NCBI GenBank assembly: GCA_002104985.1
Contig: MCGO01000161.1
Coordinates: 21,524-85,523, forward strand
Direction: 5' to 3'
DNA from: Rhizoclosmatium globosum
Taxonomy: Eukaryota; Chytridiomycota; Chytridiomycetes; Chytridiales; Chytriomycetaceae
DNA length: 64,000 nucleotides
Both the position numbers and the translations under genes were made by a program. Shown piece after piece: positions 1 through 12,534 of the stretch. The number at the start of each line of letters is the position of its first letter. The stretch's first letter is position 1. Under the pieces are notes generated by a model. The model made no database searches. It saw only the letters and a list, made by a program, of their open reading frames with translations, and was not told the DNA's origin.

Positions 1-777
1 TTCCAATCGCAAGCAAAATGCACAGGATCACAATCAGACTAATAGATAGTGGATTCATGTCCCCAGTGGGTGCAGATTCTGAACTCAATGACGTGAATAC
101 TTTGACTTCTTGTACAGCGACATAACATTCATTTTTGGAATCGGATACAAGATCTGTGAATTGAAATCGAAGTTTTGCTGCTCTGCGAGGTGGGACCATG
201 GAATAGTAGTACACTTTTTGGTCGTCACCCTTGATGAGCATTGGAGTGACACTGATTGGGATCGCATTTACGTCTGAGGCCTTTTCATAGAGGAAGAGGT
301 TCGCAGTTGGTGCTGTATGAAACAGTTTTAGTTGGTCAAATTGAAGGGTTGAAACTTGAAAGGGTGATTACGTTTAAAGCCTGACAATGATCCATCGTAA
401 TATTCGATTCCGATGCGAGAAATTGGTAAAGAACCATTTGATGAGTGCTGACAGAGACAAAAGGATCAGGTTGATACTAGGGATGTACCTTGATCACACA
501 AACCTGTCGTTGGGACCAGTCCACCTCCAGCCATTCAGTATACCCCGCTGGACATGATTTCTGAGGCATTGAGACCCATCGTGAGTCATCATCTGCATCT
601 GCCACAGCATCAGTGACCTTGTGTGGAGCGCACTTGTTCTCAGCACAGGGACCGGCATTCCACGTTGACGAGGCCTTTGACGTTGAACCACCTTCCTCAC
701 ATCATTTAGTCATCTAGCTATTAACCACCAAAGAGAGATAGAGAGGTGTTACCAGCAATATTGACTAGATCAGCCAT
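1..777 (-). CDS. Discoidin (F5/8C)-like single-pass membrane protein, C-terminus beyond window
   Basis: Four exons read in one frame: 729-777, 489-691, 372-447 and 1-312. The first intron is only 37 nt. The peptide opens with MADLVNIAGNTSLSLFGG, then continues STWNAGPCAENKC and DADDDSRWVS. This layout (a Cys-bearing N-terminal stretch, then an acidic DSRW motif, then a beta-rich body) is what coagulation factor 5/8 type C (discoidin/galactose-binding) domains show. About 10 residues from the left edge a hydrophobic segment starts (SISLIVILCILLAIG), so the domain is probably displayed outside a membrane. No signal peptide follows the chosen ATG at 777. That ATG lies only 32 bp from the divergent start of the next gene, so an unseen upstream exon is possible. 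Family assignment is by inspection only. Confidence 0.55.
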
Positions 778-809
778 CGTTTCGTTTCCAACAAAGATTG
801 ATTCCCAAA

Positions 810-2016
810 ATGGCCACTCTCCACCAACTGACACCCCGAGTTGCCCGTCTAGCCGTCCCTCCCTCAGGTCCCAACCCAATCGCACCACTCTTCCACTGAA
901 CACTAACAACCAAACCCTCCAGGCCCGTACTCAAAACACGCATCCAACCTATACCTCATCGGCTCCCAATCCGCCAAAACCCGCCTCTTAATCGACACCG
1001 GAAACGGACACCTCGACACATCGCCATCCCTAAAACAATTCACAATCAACCACGTCATCCTCACCCACGCCCACGGCGGCCACTCAAACGGCCTCCTCGC
1101 ATTGAACATTGACCCGTCAACCCCGCTCTCGAAATTCAAATCAAAAGGCGATTCAGCACAGAACGTGCGGGATAAAGGAAAGACGGGAGATCTGCGGTTC
1201 GTCAAGAACGGGGACGTGATTGTGCTGAAGGAGAAGGATGGGGTTGATTCGACTTTGGAAGTGATTCATACGCCGGGTCACTCTGGTGACTCTATCTCTC
1301 TCTGGCTTAAAGAGGAACAATGTCTCTTTTCGGGAGACGCCATTTCATCCACACCCTTCACTCCATCAACCACTACAACCACTACAACCACTACAACCAC
1401 TACAACACCAACAATTTCAAATCCCTCCCACCAATTAATCGAAAACCTCTCCGACTACACCAACACCCTCAAAAAACTATCCTCCCTCGGCCCCCGAATC
1501 ATCCTCCCCGGCCACGGAGACGTAATCACAAACGGCCTCGAATACATCGACACTGCCCAAACCGTCCTCTCGAAAACCTCCAAAACAATCCTCACACTCG
1601 TACAACACCATCACGCCATAAACGCCTTCCAAATCACGCAATACCTGCTCGTGAACGGGCTCTCCGCAAACACGCTTGATATCCCAAAGACGAACGCTGG
1701 GGCGTATAATGTTGTGCTGGAGGGTACTGTGAAGCTGCATTTGTTGGAGTTGGAGAAACGGGGGCTTGTGAAACGCGTGTTTGCGGCGAAGGATGATACG
1801 CAGAATGTGTCGGAGGCGCAAAAGAATCAAAGGGGACCTGGGGGGCTTACTTATAGTACGATTTTTGATGCGGTCAAGAGTAGTCGGCAGAGGGATTGGG
1901 CGGAGAAGAAGGAGACGGATGGGGCGGATGCTACTGCTTTTCGTGTGAGGGAGCAAGTGCATCCAGCGCATTTGTGGATTGGTCTTTCCAATCAAGTTGG
2001 GTGGACTGCTGTTTGA
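810..2016 (+). CDS. LACTB2-like metallo-beta-lactamase-fold hydrolase
   Basis: Two exons, 810-867 and 923-2016, give 383 residues. The 55-nt intron moves the frame into YSKHASNLYLIG, which matches the N-terminal strand of LACTB2-type proteins. Metal-site motifs are visible: LTHAHGGHSNG, then HTPGHSGDS, LFSGDAIS and ILPGHGD. A winged-helix-like C-terminal part follows (LLVNGLSANTLDIP..LHLLELEKRGLVKR), as in LACTB2. Human LACTB2 is a mitochondrial single-strand endoribonuclease. In this protein the first motif is HAHGGH rather than HxHxDH, so a metal-ligand Asp is replaced by Gly. A polythreonine linker encoded by ACC-ACT-ACA repeats (about 1365-1410) interrupts the fold after the FSGD motif. 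Family is clear; activity is doubtful. Confidence 0.85.
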
Positions 2017-2051
2017 TGATCCAGTGCTACTCATAGAGTCACATGAATGAC

Positions 2052-2057
2052 AATAAA
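2052..2057 (+). terminator. Putative poly(A) signal AATAAA after LACTB2-like gene
   Basis: AATAAA lies 36 bp after the stop codon at 2016, between convergent genes. This is the usual distance for a fungal polyadenylation signal, but there is no transcript evidence. Confidence 0.4.
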
Positions 2058-2313
2058 ACAGAACCTCTTTTCAATCACGTCAGAATCACATTCTCTTTCT
2101 TGATAATACGACCAAAAAAGAAGAAACAAAGACTATGGGAGCAAAAGAAAGAAATGATGATAAAAGACTAACAACAACGAAAAAGGCCTTGCACACCCAC
2201 TTCAACATCGCCCCCACACAAACCAACACCTCACCAACGCCCTACAATCAACCACCAATACACACCAACTCTAAATTTTTTAAAATGGAGGAGAAAAGTG
2301 AAGGCCGCCAGAT

Positions 2314-3376
<1,063 letters not shown>

Positions 3377-4068
3377 CTGTATAACAAACAGGATTAGGAG
3401 TGTGAAGTGTTTGCAATAGTGTGTAATTTAAGGCGAAGGGGTTAAACAGGGCAGCTTCCACCAGTCCAAATTGGGCACACCAATTCGACGACAACCACCG
3501 CCATCCACGTGCGCGTGCGACCGACCCTCGAATCCCATCCAATTTAAGCCAATCGGCACCCTGTCTTCACGGGCAAGTTCCACGTCAGCGCCCGCTACTT
3601 TGAACTACTTTTGACGGTGGCAACTGCGAGTCTTTGTCCCAATTCTGCTTCTTTTCGCGCTTTTCTCGCCGTTGATTCGAAGATGGAAACATCGCTGTTT
3701 CGTTTGGGGTGTTTGCATCGCTCGTTTGAGGTGGTTGGTTCGTTGGTTGGATCGTTGAATGCCGCACCTTCTTTGATGTCGTTGTCTCGGAGGAAAAATT
3801 CTGGAAGCCAAATGGAACAAGGGCCTTACTTTATTGTTTCTGCTTTTTAATTAAAGAAGGTTATTAGTATGGAAGTAGATTAAGTTGAACGTGTAGCTTG
3901 TCTGGGTTATGATTGTCCTTCGTCATTATCTGTAGTCATCATTGTTTACCTTTTTTGCTTACTGAATCCTGATGATTCTCTTTGCGCTATTTACTTTATC
4001 CTTCCCACCGAATACATTTGTTGTTAGCGAGATAAAAAGGGAATAAATCTCTTTTTTGAATCGCAGTG
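3377..4068. other. Divergent intergenic region between Sec4 and ING genes
   Basis: This 692-bp stretch separates two divergent start codons and should hold both promoters. I see CACGTG near 3506 and scattered T-rich tracts. Short open frames on both strands (about 3605-3850) have no initiator ATG in good context or recognisable protein features, so no gene is called. Confidence 0.5.
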
Positions 4069-5698
4069 ATGGCCACTCAACCCCAGCCAACCATCAACTC
4101 GATGGCCTTCCTCGAGGTACCTACTTTCCCGCTATCAACCAACAATTAGACTATTCAGTCTCTATTCGAGCATGTGTATGCATTTAACCAAACAACTAAA
4201 ACATCTCAATCGAACCAGGACTACCTTGACAGTAAATACGCTTCCCTCACAGAACAAACAGCCCAGAATCCTAACGCCCGAAACAATTAAACAGCAATCG
4301 AAGCCCTCCCACTTGAACTCAGCAGAAACTTTACTCTGGCAAGTACCCTCTCCCACCAACCCAACTCTGAACTAACCACACAACCCACCCTCACTCAAAC
4401 ATCAGATGAGAGAACTCGGTGGCATGGCTGAAGGTACCTCCCCGTCAACTTCAGCTGAACCCTCGCTGATCTGACTCACTTCAAAAACAGATGTTGAAAA
4501 GACAATCCAATCCGAAACAGAAGGCGTGGTCGACACTTTAAAAGCTCTGAGCACGCCAGAGGAACGAACGGCTAAGATTGTTGCTTTGACGACTCTGTTT
4601 AAGGAATACTTGAAGCATGGGGAGGATAAGGTGGCTCTGGCTGTGCAGACTTACGATATGGTTGGCGATTCCACCGCTACGAATCCAATATAATACTGAC
4701 ATAATGTAAAGGTGGATCGTCATATTCGTCGATTGGATGATGATTTGGCAAAGTATGAGGACGGTGAGACTCGTCTCAACTGAAACACGCGACTAATTGT
4801 TCTTCGATGCAGAACAAATGACTGGACCCAGATCACACCAACAATATTATACTCCAACCATCGCGAACGACCTCCTAACACGTAAGTTGTATTCACCCAA
4901 AGACTCCCATACTCCCCACACTAACCCCGTTCCTCCCCTCATAGGCCCCACAAACACCGGCACACCAAACAAGCGTGAGTCGTTTCTCTTCATTCAACAC
5001 CAAAAAATACCCAGCCATTTTCAACAGGCCCCAAACCAAACAAACCATCTACACCACAACCAGAAACAGTCCCATCCTCCAGCCTTGGCCTGAAACGAGA
5101 AAACAAACGTGTCCCCGCGTCAGGAGGCAATGCAGGTGGAAACACGGGGGGAAGTGGTGTGAGTGGTTCGTCGGGTTCTGCAAACCAGAAGAAACCAAGT
5201 GTGAACAAAACGTACGGTTAATCCCCCCCTAGCCCCACTTTTGTTTTTTGGAGAAGAAGGGCTGACTTGATTGTGAATGTTAGGGTCGAGTCGCCTGTGA
5301 TGGCCTTGAAGTCGCCTGATGATTTGCCTATTGATCCGAATGAGCCACGATACTGTATTTGTAATCAGCATTCGTATGGTGATATGATTGGGGTGAGACA
5401 CTTGATATTGCATTTCCTTGATCTAACTGCTGCTGCTTTTGATTGTTTAGTGTGATAATTCTGATGTGAGTTGTTGGTTTGCGAATTTATTGCAAGTAAC
5501 TAATTTTATGACTTTATAGTGTGAGATTGAGTGGTTCCATTATGGTTGTGTTGGATTGACGGAGAAAGTTGAGGGTTCTTGGTTCTGTCCTCAATGTCGT
5601 GACCGTGCAAACAAAAAGACCAAGGTACGTTCTTAAATCGTGTGGTTTTGATGTCTATTGTAACTGACTTTGTTTGGATTTGATAGAGACGAATGTAG
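4069..5698 (+). CDS. ING-family PHD-finger protein (Yng2/ING-like)
   Basis: Thirteen exons (4069-4116, 4219-4231, 4295-4338, 4406-4433, 4491-4660, 4712-4763, 4813-4881, 4945-4974, 5028-5211, 5284-5392, 5451-5465, 5520-5624, 5687-5698) give 292 residues. The N-terminal ING helix reads [20 protein letters not shown]. The middle is Ser/Gly/Pro-rich. The C-terminal PHD finger starts at [18 protein letters not shown], continues [13 protein letters not shown] and ends [11 protein letters not shown]: all C4HC3 ligands are present. ING proteins recruit histone acetyltransferase or deacetylase complexes (NuA4, Rpd3) to H3K4me3 nucleosomes. The gene is unusually fragmented: it has 13-nt and 15-nt micro-exons and one intron starting GCAAGT (GC-AG type, from 4339). 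Confidence 0.92.
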
Positions 5699-5727
5699 TC
5701 ATATTTATTATTTTTTTGTACGTGTTC

Positions 5728-5733
5728 AATAAA
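5728..5733 (+). terminator. Putative poly(A) signal after ING gene
   Basis: AATAAA lies 30 bp downstream of the TAG at 5698, in the short gap before the convergent gene that ends at 5801. Confidence 0.4.
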
Positions 5734-5800
5734 GCTCAGGAGCTTGCTTATCTTACTCACGTCCTTTTATTTACGGCTGTTGATACTATCTTCACGTGTA

Positions 5801-7099
5801 TTATATGAAAAGAAAGAAGAAGGGAATCAAATTATATTCTCGTCTCCATCCTTGGGAAGTTGGTTTCACTGACGCGGCACCAGCAAATCTATTAAATGAA
5901 ACCGTTCCATTCGCAGAAGTGGTGGTAGTAGTTGTAGTAGTCGAAGTTGTGCTTGAAGTTGTAACAACTCCAGTAAATGGTAAAGCTTCAGAGTATCCTA
6001 AATAAGACTATTCAGTCTATTAATTTAATTATTGATGTAGTATCAAACCAGTTGGACAATTTGTCGCCATCGTCCCAAAACTCGGCGGAATTGGAGTATA
6101 CTTTCCCGTCAACTCATCAAACGATTTCAAGCTATCACTCTGATACGTATCATCTTCCGCGATACTAATAGAATACGAGCTATCCATGCGTTGTTAGCTG
6201 TTGTTGCACATAACCCACAACAATGACAACACTCAACTAATAAAACCCAGAATACGTAACATCCTTCTCCGTATCATTCACAACATCCATAATCGCAGAC
6301 CCAATCGCAATTCCATTACTCCCATAAACTTGCGCCGCATTATTCGTCCGCACAGAAGCATTCGAAACCGTCGCACCAGGATTAATCACCCCAAAGTCCG
6401 CATAATACACCTGAATCCCACTTCACCCCCAGTGTTAATCAACCACCCCCTCTTTCCCCTGAACCTACAAAAAAAACCATACCTATACCACGCACTCTTA
6501 ACTCCAGGCAACCCCGCCGCGGAATTCCCATTCAAATCCGGCCACGACGCGGAAATCGTCACGACGCCTGATGTCGCTCCTGGACTCGCGTCTGTGAACC
6601 AGCTCCCGGGAGTTACGATCGGCCAATTGACAATGGTTCCTGTGCTTACGGGGGGATACAGTTTCGAAAGGCTGATTGAGTCGTTGAACTTGGAGGGGGG
6701 GAAATAGAGGTTAGTAAGGGAGGGAAAGGGGGGGTTTTAAATGAAGTTTAGGAAGGGGTGAGAGTGGAGGTACTCAACGTAATTGTATGGGATTGTTGGA
6801 TCCACGACGGAGATATGAACACTCAACGCGTCGGTATACCCCGTTAAACACGGAAGATTCAGGACAATCGGAGAACCCGCTGCTGTTCCGTTTGGATACT
6901 GTTGGACCAGGACAGTGTTTGTGAATACGGTTGGGGGTAATGCTGTGGTGGAAACGGGGGAACGTTGTCCCATGTTCCAGCACCATGATCGACGGTCTTT
7001 GTTCCAGATTTGTTGGGATATGTAGTGGATTGCGTTACCGCCTGTATAGTCAAAGAGGGGTTCACAGGCTGGAAGGGGTTTAGTTGCAACCTTTGGCAT
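5801..7099 (-). CDS. Unrecognised beta-rich protein with Thr/Ser stalk
   Basis: Five exons (6779-7099, 6483-6688, 6247-6420, 6049-6179, 5801-5997) keep one frame for 342 residues. The peptide starts MPKVATKPLPACEPLFDYTG. It contains motifs such as NGTAAGSPIVLNLPC, SLSKLYPPVSTGTIVNWPI and SASWPDLNGNSAAGLPG, and many N-x-T/S sites. The C-terminus carries a TTSSTTSTTTTTTTTS tract followed by a short hydrophobic end (LIPFFFLFI). This composition suggests a secreted or wall protein. However, no signal peptide is seen after the ATG at 7099, so a 5-prime exon may be missing (ATGGGAGTTCC near 7213 followed by GTGAGT is a candidate but does not join in frame). I do not recognise the family. Confidence 0.55.
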
Positions 7100-7290
7100 A
7101 TTATAGTAAAGGGGGCTTACTTCTATGAGATGAGGAAGAAAACGAACGACGTAAGAGTTAGTATACTGTGTAAGGTGTTGCAAGAGTCGAATGTCACTCA
7201 CGGAACTCCCATGTCGATTTCTGAGAAGGATTTACAAAAACAGAATACGATCGCGTTTCTTCTTTATTTCCAACTCAACTTTTTAGTAAT

Positions 7291-9434
7291 CTATTCTTTT
7301 TTCGTATCCAAACTTTGACGGATGGGACTTTGCTGTCGCCTTTGGTCCAAGCTGGCGCCTCGACTCTGTTGTTTCTCCTCCAATGGTTGTTCAACAAGAG
7401 CGCTGGCCTGGTCCACCACAGACTCCACCGATTTTGTCTCTTCAGAATTAACAGCCTCTTCCACACCCGCATTCACAGCACTCTCAGCAACAACAGCAGC
7501 AGCTTTATCCTCCTCCGCTTTCAAGGCAGCAGCAATAGCAGCAGCCGCAGCCGCCTTCTGCCTCTTCTCCTCCAAAACAACCTTCATCTCCCACCTCTTC
7601 ACAACAGCAACATACTTCCCAAGCCCCTCCAAAACCTCCCCTCCTCCTCCTCCTCCCCCCAAAAGACTTTGACCAGAGCTCCCCCCCATCAAATGAACCT
7701 CAAACCCATCCCAAATACTCGGCACAAGCACCTCTACAAAGAGCTTGCAAGCACTACAGAAATCCCTGTACCGCTGCGACTCCTCCACTTCAGCTTCGGT
7801 GCCCCCCACTTCGGACTCAATCGCAGTTGCAGCGTTTTGCAACGCCGCCACGACTCTTGAAATGTGTCCTGAAATAACGAGACGCAGGCGCGGTGCAAGA
7901 GCCGTTGCAGGAACAACGCGAAGAGCGTTGTAACAAGTGTAAAACACGTTCAGGAGGTGGGCGAGGGGTGGGTATGCAAGTAACTGCTGTGGAGGGGAAA
8001 TAATGTTCGCGGCAGATGCAGCGCTGCTAGGTGGGAACGAGTTTTGTCGGGAGGGTACTGTTGTTGAGGAGGCTGTGAACTGTTTCATGTAGATTCCTTG
8101 AGCGACTGGGGTTGTTGTTGAGAGCCAGTTGTGGAATCCTGCACAGCCTTCGTCGAGGAGGGTTGTTGCGATGCGTTCTGTTGCGGTGAGGAAGGGGTCA
8201 GTTGTGAGGATACGGAAATCGACGCCGACGCGGCCGAGGGAGAGGCCGTAATACATCGTTTGGGTAAGCAGGGAGGAAAGTGATTGGGTGTCGTGGATGT
8301 GGGGTAGAGATTGAGTGAGGGCTTCAAGGAAGAGGTTGACGGTTTGTGTCACGTACGAGGAGAGAATTGTGGAAGTTGCGAGAGCAGATGTTTGGGGATG
8401 GTAGATGGCTGGGGTTGTAGCAGTTTGAGAGTTGTGATGGAGGGAGTTGGAGTGAAGTAATGTTGATGTGGACGAAGGGAGGTTTGAGTCAGCGAAAATA
8501 GCCTTATACTGAGTGATGATATCGAAAAAGTGTTCGCGAGATACTTCAATGTACTTTTTCACATGCTCAGATGGGTCAGTTTCGCGAATTTCAGACAGCA
8601 GTTGGCGAAAGAAGGCGTCTTTCTGCTGCAGAAAGACGAGACGAAGTTCTGTTTCCGGAAAGACTTCCATTCGTCTAAGATAACCAATAACACGAATACA
8701 TTGAGGCAGTTTCGCGTTTGATTTCAATGTTGCGACCAACTGGGCCAGCATCAGCGTAGTTGACGTTGAGACTTGAGAAGAAATCGACTGAACTGCAGCA
8801 GAAGATGGATGGCGGAGGGTCTAATTGGATGCGATTAGTTGAAGCGGAGAACGGGGTGTCCAGTGTACCAAACGAGAGACAAATGCAGCCAGATCAAGGG
8901 CATCCTCATAGGCACCCGCGCGCACAAAGGCATCAAAGAGGGAAGGGATACCAAGTAGATCGATTATTTGGTCGTAGTTGTTTCTGAGGATGCGTTCCTT
9001 GTCCTTCTGCGACTGATCGATTGGCTGTGGTTTTCGGGGATAGTTTTAAAAGGGACATCAACAACAAAGAAACAAACAAACGCACATCCAACTTCAGGTT
9101 CAGCGACAGAGCCTCCGCTTTCAAGGCAAGGCCGTCGAGCGAAGCGGCAACGGCATCGGCCCGCACGGCCAAGTCTCTTTGGCACGCATTCGCAGCGAGA
9201 AAGGACCGGTGCTCGGCGGCCGCGAGTCCGGACAGCGCCGCGTCGATGCCGCGTTGCTCGGCCGCTGAATTGGTTGGTTGGTTTGGTTGGTGGATGGTTT
9301 TAATGCATTGAATTAACAACAAAACATCACTCACCAAGTGCCGATGGAAGCGCCTTCAACTGCGGAAGGCCCATGTCAAGGAGCAGTGCGGCAAGGCCCT
9401 TGGTGTCCGTGGGCGATGTTGCGGTTTGAACCAT
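7291..9434 (-). CDS. COG8: Conserved oligomeric Golgi complex subunit 8
   Basis: Exons 9335-9434, 9086-9264, 8869-9024 and 7291-8820 give 654 residues. The core matches Cog8: RILRNNYDQIIDLLGIPSL, then YEDALDLAAFVSRL, QCIRVIGYLRRMEVFPETEL and HFFDIITQYKAIFAD. These correspond to the conserved PQL-x-D-x-C and ACLRVIGFLRRMDVF blocks of animal and fungal COG8. Cog8 belongs to lobe B of the COG tether, which captures intra-Golgi retrograde vesicles. The last exon adds a lineage-specific C-terminal tail with a Gly-8 run, an Ala-rich helix and an acidic Lys/Glu-rich end. The start MVQTATSP was chosen as the first ATG of the frame without an upstream hydrophobic stretch. Confidence 0.9.
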
Positions 9435-9537
9435 TTGGGGATCAAAATTAGTTGACCTGATGGACAAAAGAACAAGAAATAGAAATGAAGAAAAGAATGA
9501 ATAGACATTTATTGCTATTACTCTCAACCAGCTCAAT

Positions 9538-10109
9538 TTACTGAGAAGCTGCCAAGTAACGCTCAGAGACATCCTTCCAGTTGACAACGTTCCAGATGTT
9601 CTTCAAGTAGTCTGGGCGGACGTTCTTGTACTGCAAGTAGTACGCGTGCTCCCACACATCAATACCCAACAATGGAACACGGTGTCCCAAAATTGGGTCC
9701 TGGTTGCTGGTGGTAGCAATCTCAAGGCTCTTGGTGGTCTTGTTGTAAACCAACCATCCCCATCCAGATCCTAGAACGTCCTTTTCAGTATATTCTTATT
9801 ATTTGTGTCCCAGTGGATTCTTACCCTGAACGGCAGCAGCCTGTCCGTTGAAGTTGGTGATGAAGGAATCAAGACTTCCAAACTGCTTGGTCAAAGCAGC
9901 CTGCAAAGCTCCCTTCTGCAAGTCACCTCCTCCCTGGCTCTGTGGAGCCAAGTTCTTCCAGAAGATGGTGTGGTTGACGTGTCCTGATTGAAATGAACAT
10001 AAATTAGTTCATAAATTCTCTCAGGAGAGGAAAAGACGAATTTAAGTAATTGCATTATGCCTGATGATCCCTTCAACTGATGCAGTTTGAGGACATTACG
10101 CAATCTACA

Positions 10110-10208
<99 letters not shown>

Positions 10209-10767
10209 AAAACAACCTTCATCCTCCATCAACACGAAAACTCACCTCCGTAGTTGAAGTTGATGGCACTGTTCAAAGCCAAAACAGCAGCAGCATCCTT
10301 CTTGTGCACAGCCTCCTCGAGCTTCTCAATAGCAATGTTGAGGTTGTTGACGTACGCCTGGTGGTGCTTGGCGTGGTGGATTTCCATGATCTGGGCTATA
10401 ATATTTAATTGAGTTAGATTGTTGCCGGTATTTGGATGGGACGGAAGTGGTCCTCTGGGTTTAGATCGCATCGAGAGGTGTGTGAGACATGATATACATC
10501 CTCCGGCACATGCACCACGAGATAGGGTTTGTCCCTCTGAGTAAAAGAACGCGAATGGATTTACCAGAGATGAATGGCTCCAACTAAACAAAGTATGAAT
10601 GATTAATTTGAAATCGACAGGTGCACCCAACACAAAGAGAGGAAACTCACGGCGCCTGGGGCAAAGGACAAGTCTGGAAGAGAGAACTTGGACACTCCGC
10701 CAGTGGCAGCGGCAGCAGCGAATCCGCGGGTGAGACGAGGAGTGGTGAGAGCGAGGCGGGTGAGCAT
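9538..10767 (-). CDS. SOD2: Mitochondrial manganese superoxide dismutase
   Basis: Five exons (10651-10767, 10565-10583, 10246-10395, 9825-9983, 9538-9770) encode 225 residues. The N-terminus [20 protein letters not shown] is a typical mitochondrial presequence. Mn/Fe-SOD ligands and signatures follow: [31 protein letters not shown], and the C-terminal [13 protein letters not shown] containing the D-x-W-E-H metal site. The enzyme converts matrix superoxide to hydrogen peroxide. The 19-nt second exon encodes only LEPFIS. The third intron, between 10246 and 9983, carries a long CA/GT microsatellite. Five exons joined by phase-consistent GT-AG introns make the model secure. Confidence 0.95.
10114..10205. 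repeat. (CA)46 microsatellite in SOD2 intron
   Basis: An uninterrupted CA dinucleotide run of about 92 bp lies inside the SOD2 intron 9984-10245. On the transcribed strand it reads (TG)n. Confidence 0.95.
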
Positions 10768-10910
10768 TTTTTGAAGGTTGCTTTTTCTCTGATCAACCAA
10801 CACGTTCCATTGAGTTTACTGTTCACCTTGTTGCCAGTCGATAGTAGCAGTAGGTATCCAAGACTCCACGTTCATCTTTATTCTTCAATCCATCCACTAT
10901 GCACCACAAC

Positions 10911-12246
10911 TTAGATAATCTTTTTGGAAACAAGGAACTGCTTCAAGTATCGAGTTTGGAGGTATCCAACCAAAACTGTAAATTCATTCCAGGTTAGAAT
11001 ATAACACTCCAAAACACGGGATGAACAAGCACGAGTAAGAACTCACCCAACACAAAGATTTGAAGAAGTGTCCAACGAACCACTTTTCCGTTAATGCTTT
11101 CACTAAAGTCTCTGAACTCGGCTTCACGATCCTATTCACATGTATAATTGGGTTGGACTGCTGTTTTTGATGAAAGGTAGAGAATGCACTTACACGCTGG
11201 TACTTTTGCTCGTTCAAGATATTGTTGACAACATATTTCAAGGATCGCACGCGGACAGAGAGGTCTACGTGAGTATTTCATTCAGAATCAAAGATTGTTA
11301 GAGAACAACAAACTATTACCATCAACAGTTTGTTTCGCGGCTGTTCCATCTGCGTGAGCAACTTCACCAAACAGGAGGTCGAATTCCATTTTCTGAAGGG
11401 TTTAGGGACACTTCATTAGTATTCGGCACGGTGAACGGGGTAAAAATGATGAATTGGACGTACGGTTTTAGAGTGAGAGAACCATCCATCTTGACCACCG
11501 TTAGCAGTCCTATAATTTGAGACCGTTTAGTGGAAATGAACTGTTGGTTGTAGCCAGTCCCGAGCCAGATTCCTCCAACAGCTCTCCAGACTTCAAGCAA
11601 GAAACCATCTGCCAAAGGTCCATCTGCACTTCCCCCCAATTTTGTCGTCGGCTTCAAAACTCCTGTAGCATGTAAGGTCCTTCCAACCAGCCCCATAACC
11701 CTGTCTTAGTCCAACAACGTCTCGGATCTCCAAGAACCTCCCCCATCCTCCCTTAACAAATGCATCCAATCGAATCCAAACTTCCACACCCCTCTAAAGT
11801 CTGCTTGAACACTCACACGCAAATCAAGTGCTCTCCAAAGTCAGTTGACGTGAAAGTGAATTTCCCCTTCGCAGCGCCTTTCTGGTTTAAGATCCTGTGC
11901 TTCAATACGACAGACTAATGAAGGGTAGCGACCCCCCGGGGGGTTAACGTTTTATTTTTCCTATATGGGGAGTTAAAACACACCTCGACAGTGATGAGGA
12001 CGATCTGCTGTGCATTGTCCTGGTACTTCATGAGAGTTGGGTTCCATTCGGTTGCAGCGTATTTCCCTGTTTCGGTTTTTGAGTGAATCAATAAAGATGG
12101 TGTTGAAGGTTAGGGGACGAACCAAGAACTGTTGTGTCCTTGGGGAGCTCTTCGATGAAGCATTTCTGTTCTGTGCCTTCGAGGATGAAGTGGAGTCCGT
12201 GGACGAGGGTCGTGAGGAGGGCGAGGAGTGGTAGGCGAAGGAGCAT
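10911..12246 (-). CDS. p24/TMED family ER-Golgi cargo receptor
   Basis: Eight exons (12123-12246, 11982-12066, 11817-11894, 11464-11509, 11320-11392, 11194-11264, 11047-11131, 10911-10975) give 208 residues. A signal peptide (MLLRLPLLALLTTLVHG) precedes the GOLD domain, with paired cysteines in EQKCFIEELPKD and GEHLICV. The luminal coiled-coil contains RVRSLKYVVNNILNEQKYQR and REAEFRDFSESINGKV. A transmembrane segment (VRWTLLQIFVLGVTVLVGYL) and cytosolic tail LKQFLVSKKII follow. The terminal KKII is a dilysine COPI retrieval signal. p24 proteins load cargo, especially GPI-anchored proteins, into COPII vesicles. The third intron (11510-11816, 307 nt) is long and happens to be open in one frame. 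Subfamily (alpha/beta/gamma/delta) was not assigned. Confidence 0.9.
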
Positions 12247-12534
12247 CGTTTGGTGTTTTGGTGGGGAGAAAATAGACAAAAGGGATGTAGAACAAGGATA
12301 ACGGACTACATGAAATACAATACAATTGAGACAGAGGGGCCAAACGTAGCGTCTTATGTGAATTAGACTTTACGTGTTGACTTGGCGTAGCTTCTCATTT
12401 ACCTCTAACTCATACTATCGGAGATGTCTACTGCAAATGTCCGTAAGCTTTATCATGTATTAAATAAAAATACTTGGTTCTTTTTAACATGTTCAAGCCT
12501 TTTTCTTTTGTAAGAACCTTCAATTGCCGAAACG

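Noticed and set aside
3611..3850. 79-codon plus-strand and overlapping minus-strand frames upstream of the ING gene
   Set aside because: The plus frame lacks an ATG at its start, and neither looks protein-like.
9891..10235. Minus-strand frame with a (Val-Cys)n run
   Set aside because: Produced by the CA microsatellite in the SOD2 intron.
11593..11787. Open frame in the third intron of the p24 gene
   Set aside because: Skipping it joins LICV to TANGGQDGWFSHSK, exactly as in p24 proteins.
11931..11944. Perfect palindrome ACCCCCCGGGGGGT
   Set aside because: Isolated within a p24 intron, no second copy or gene context to suggest function.
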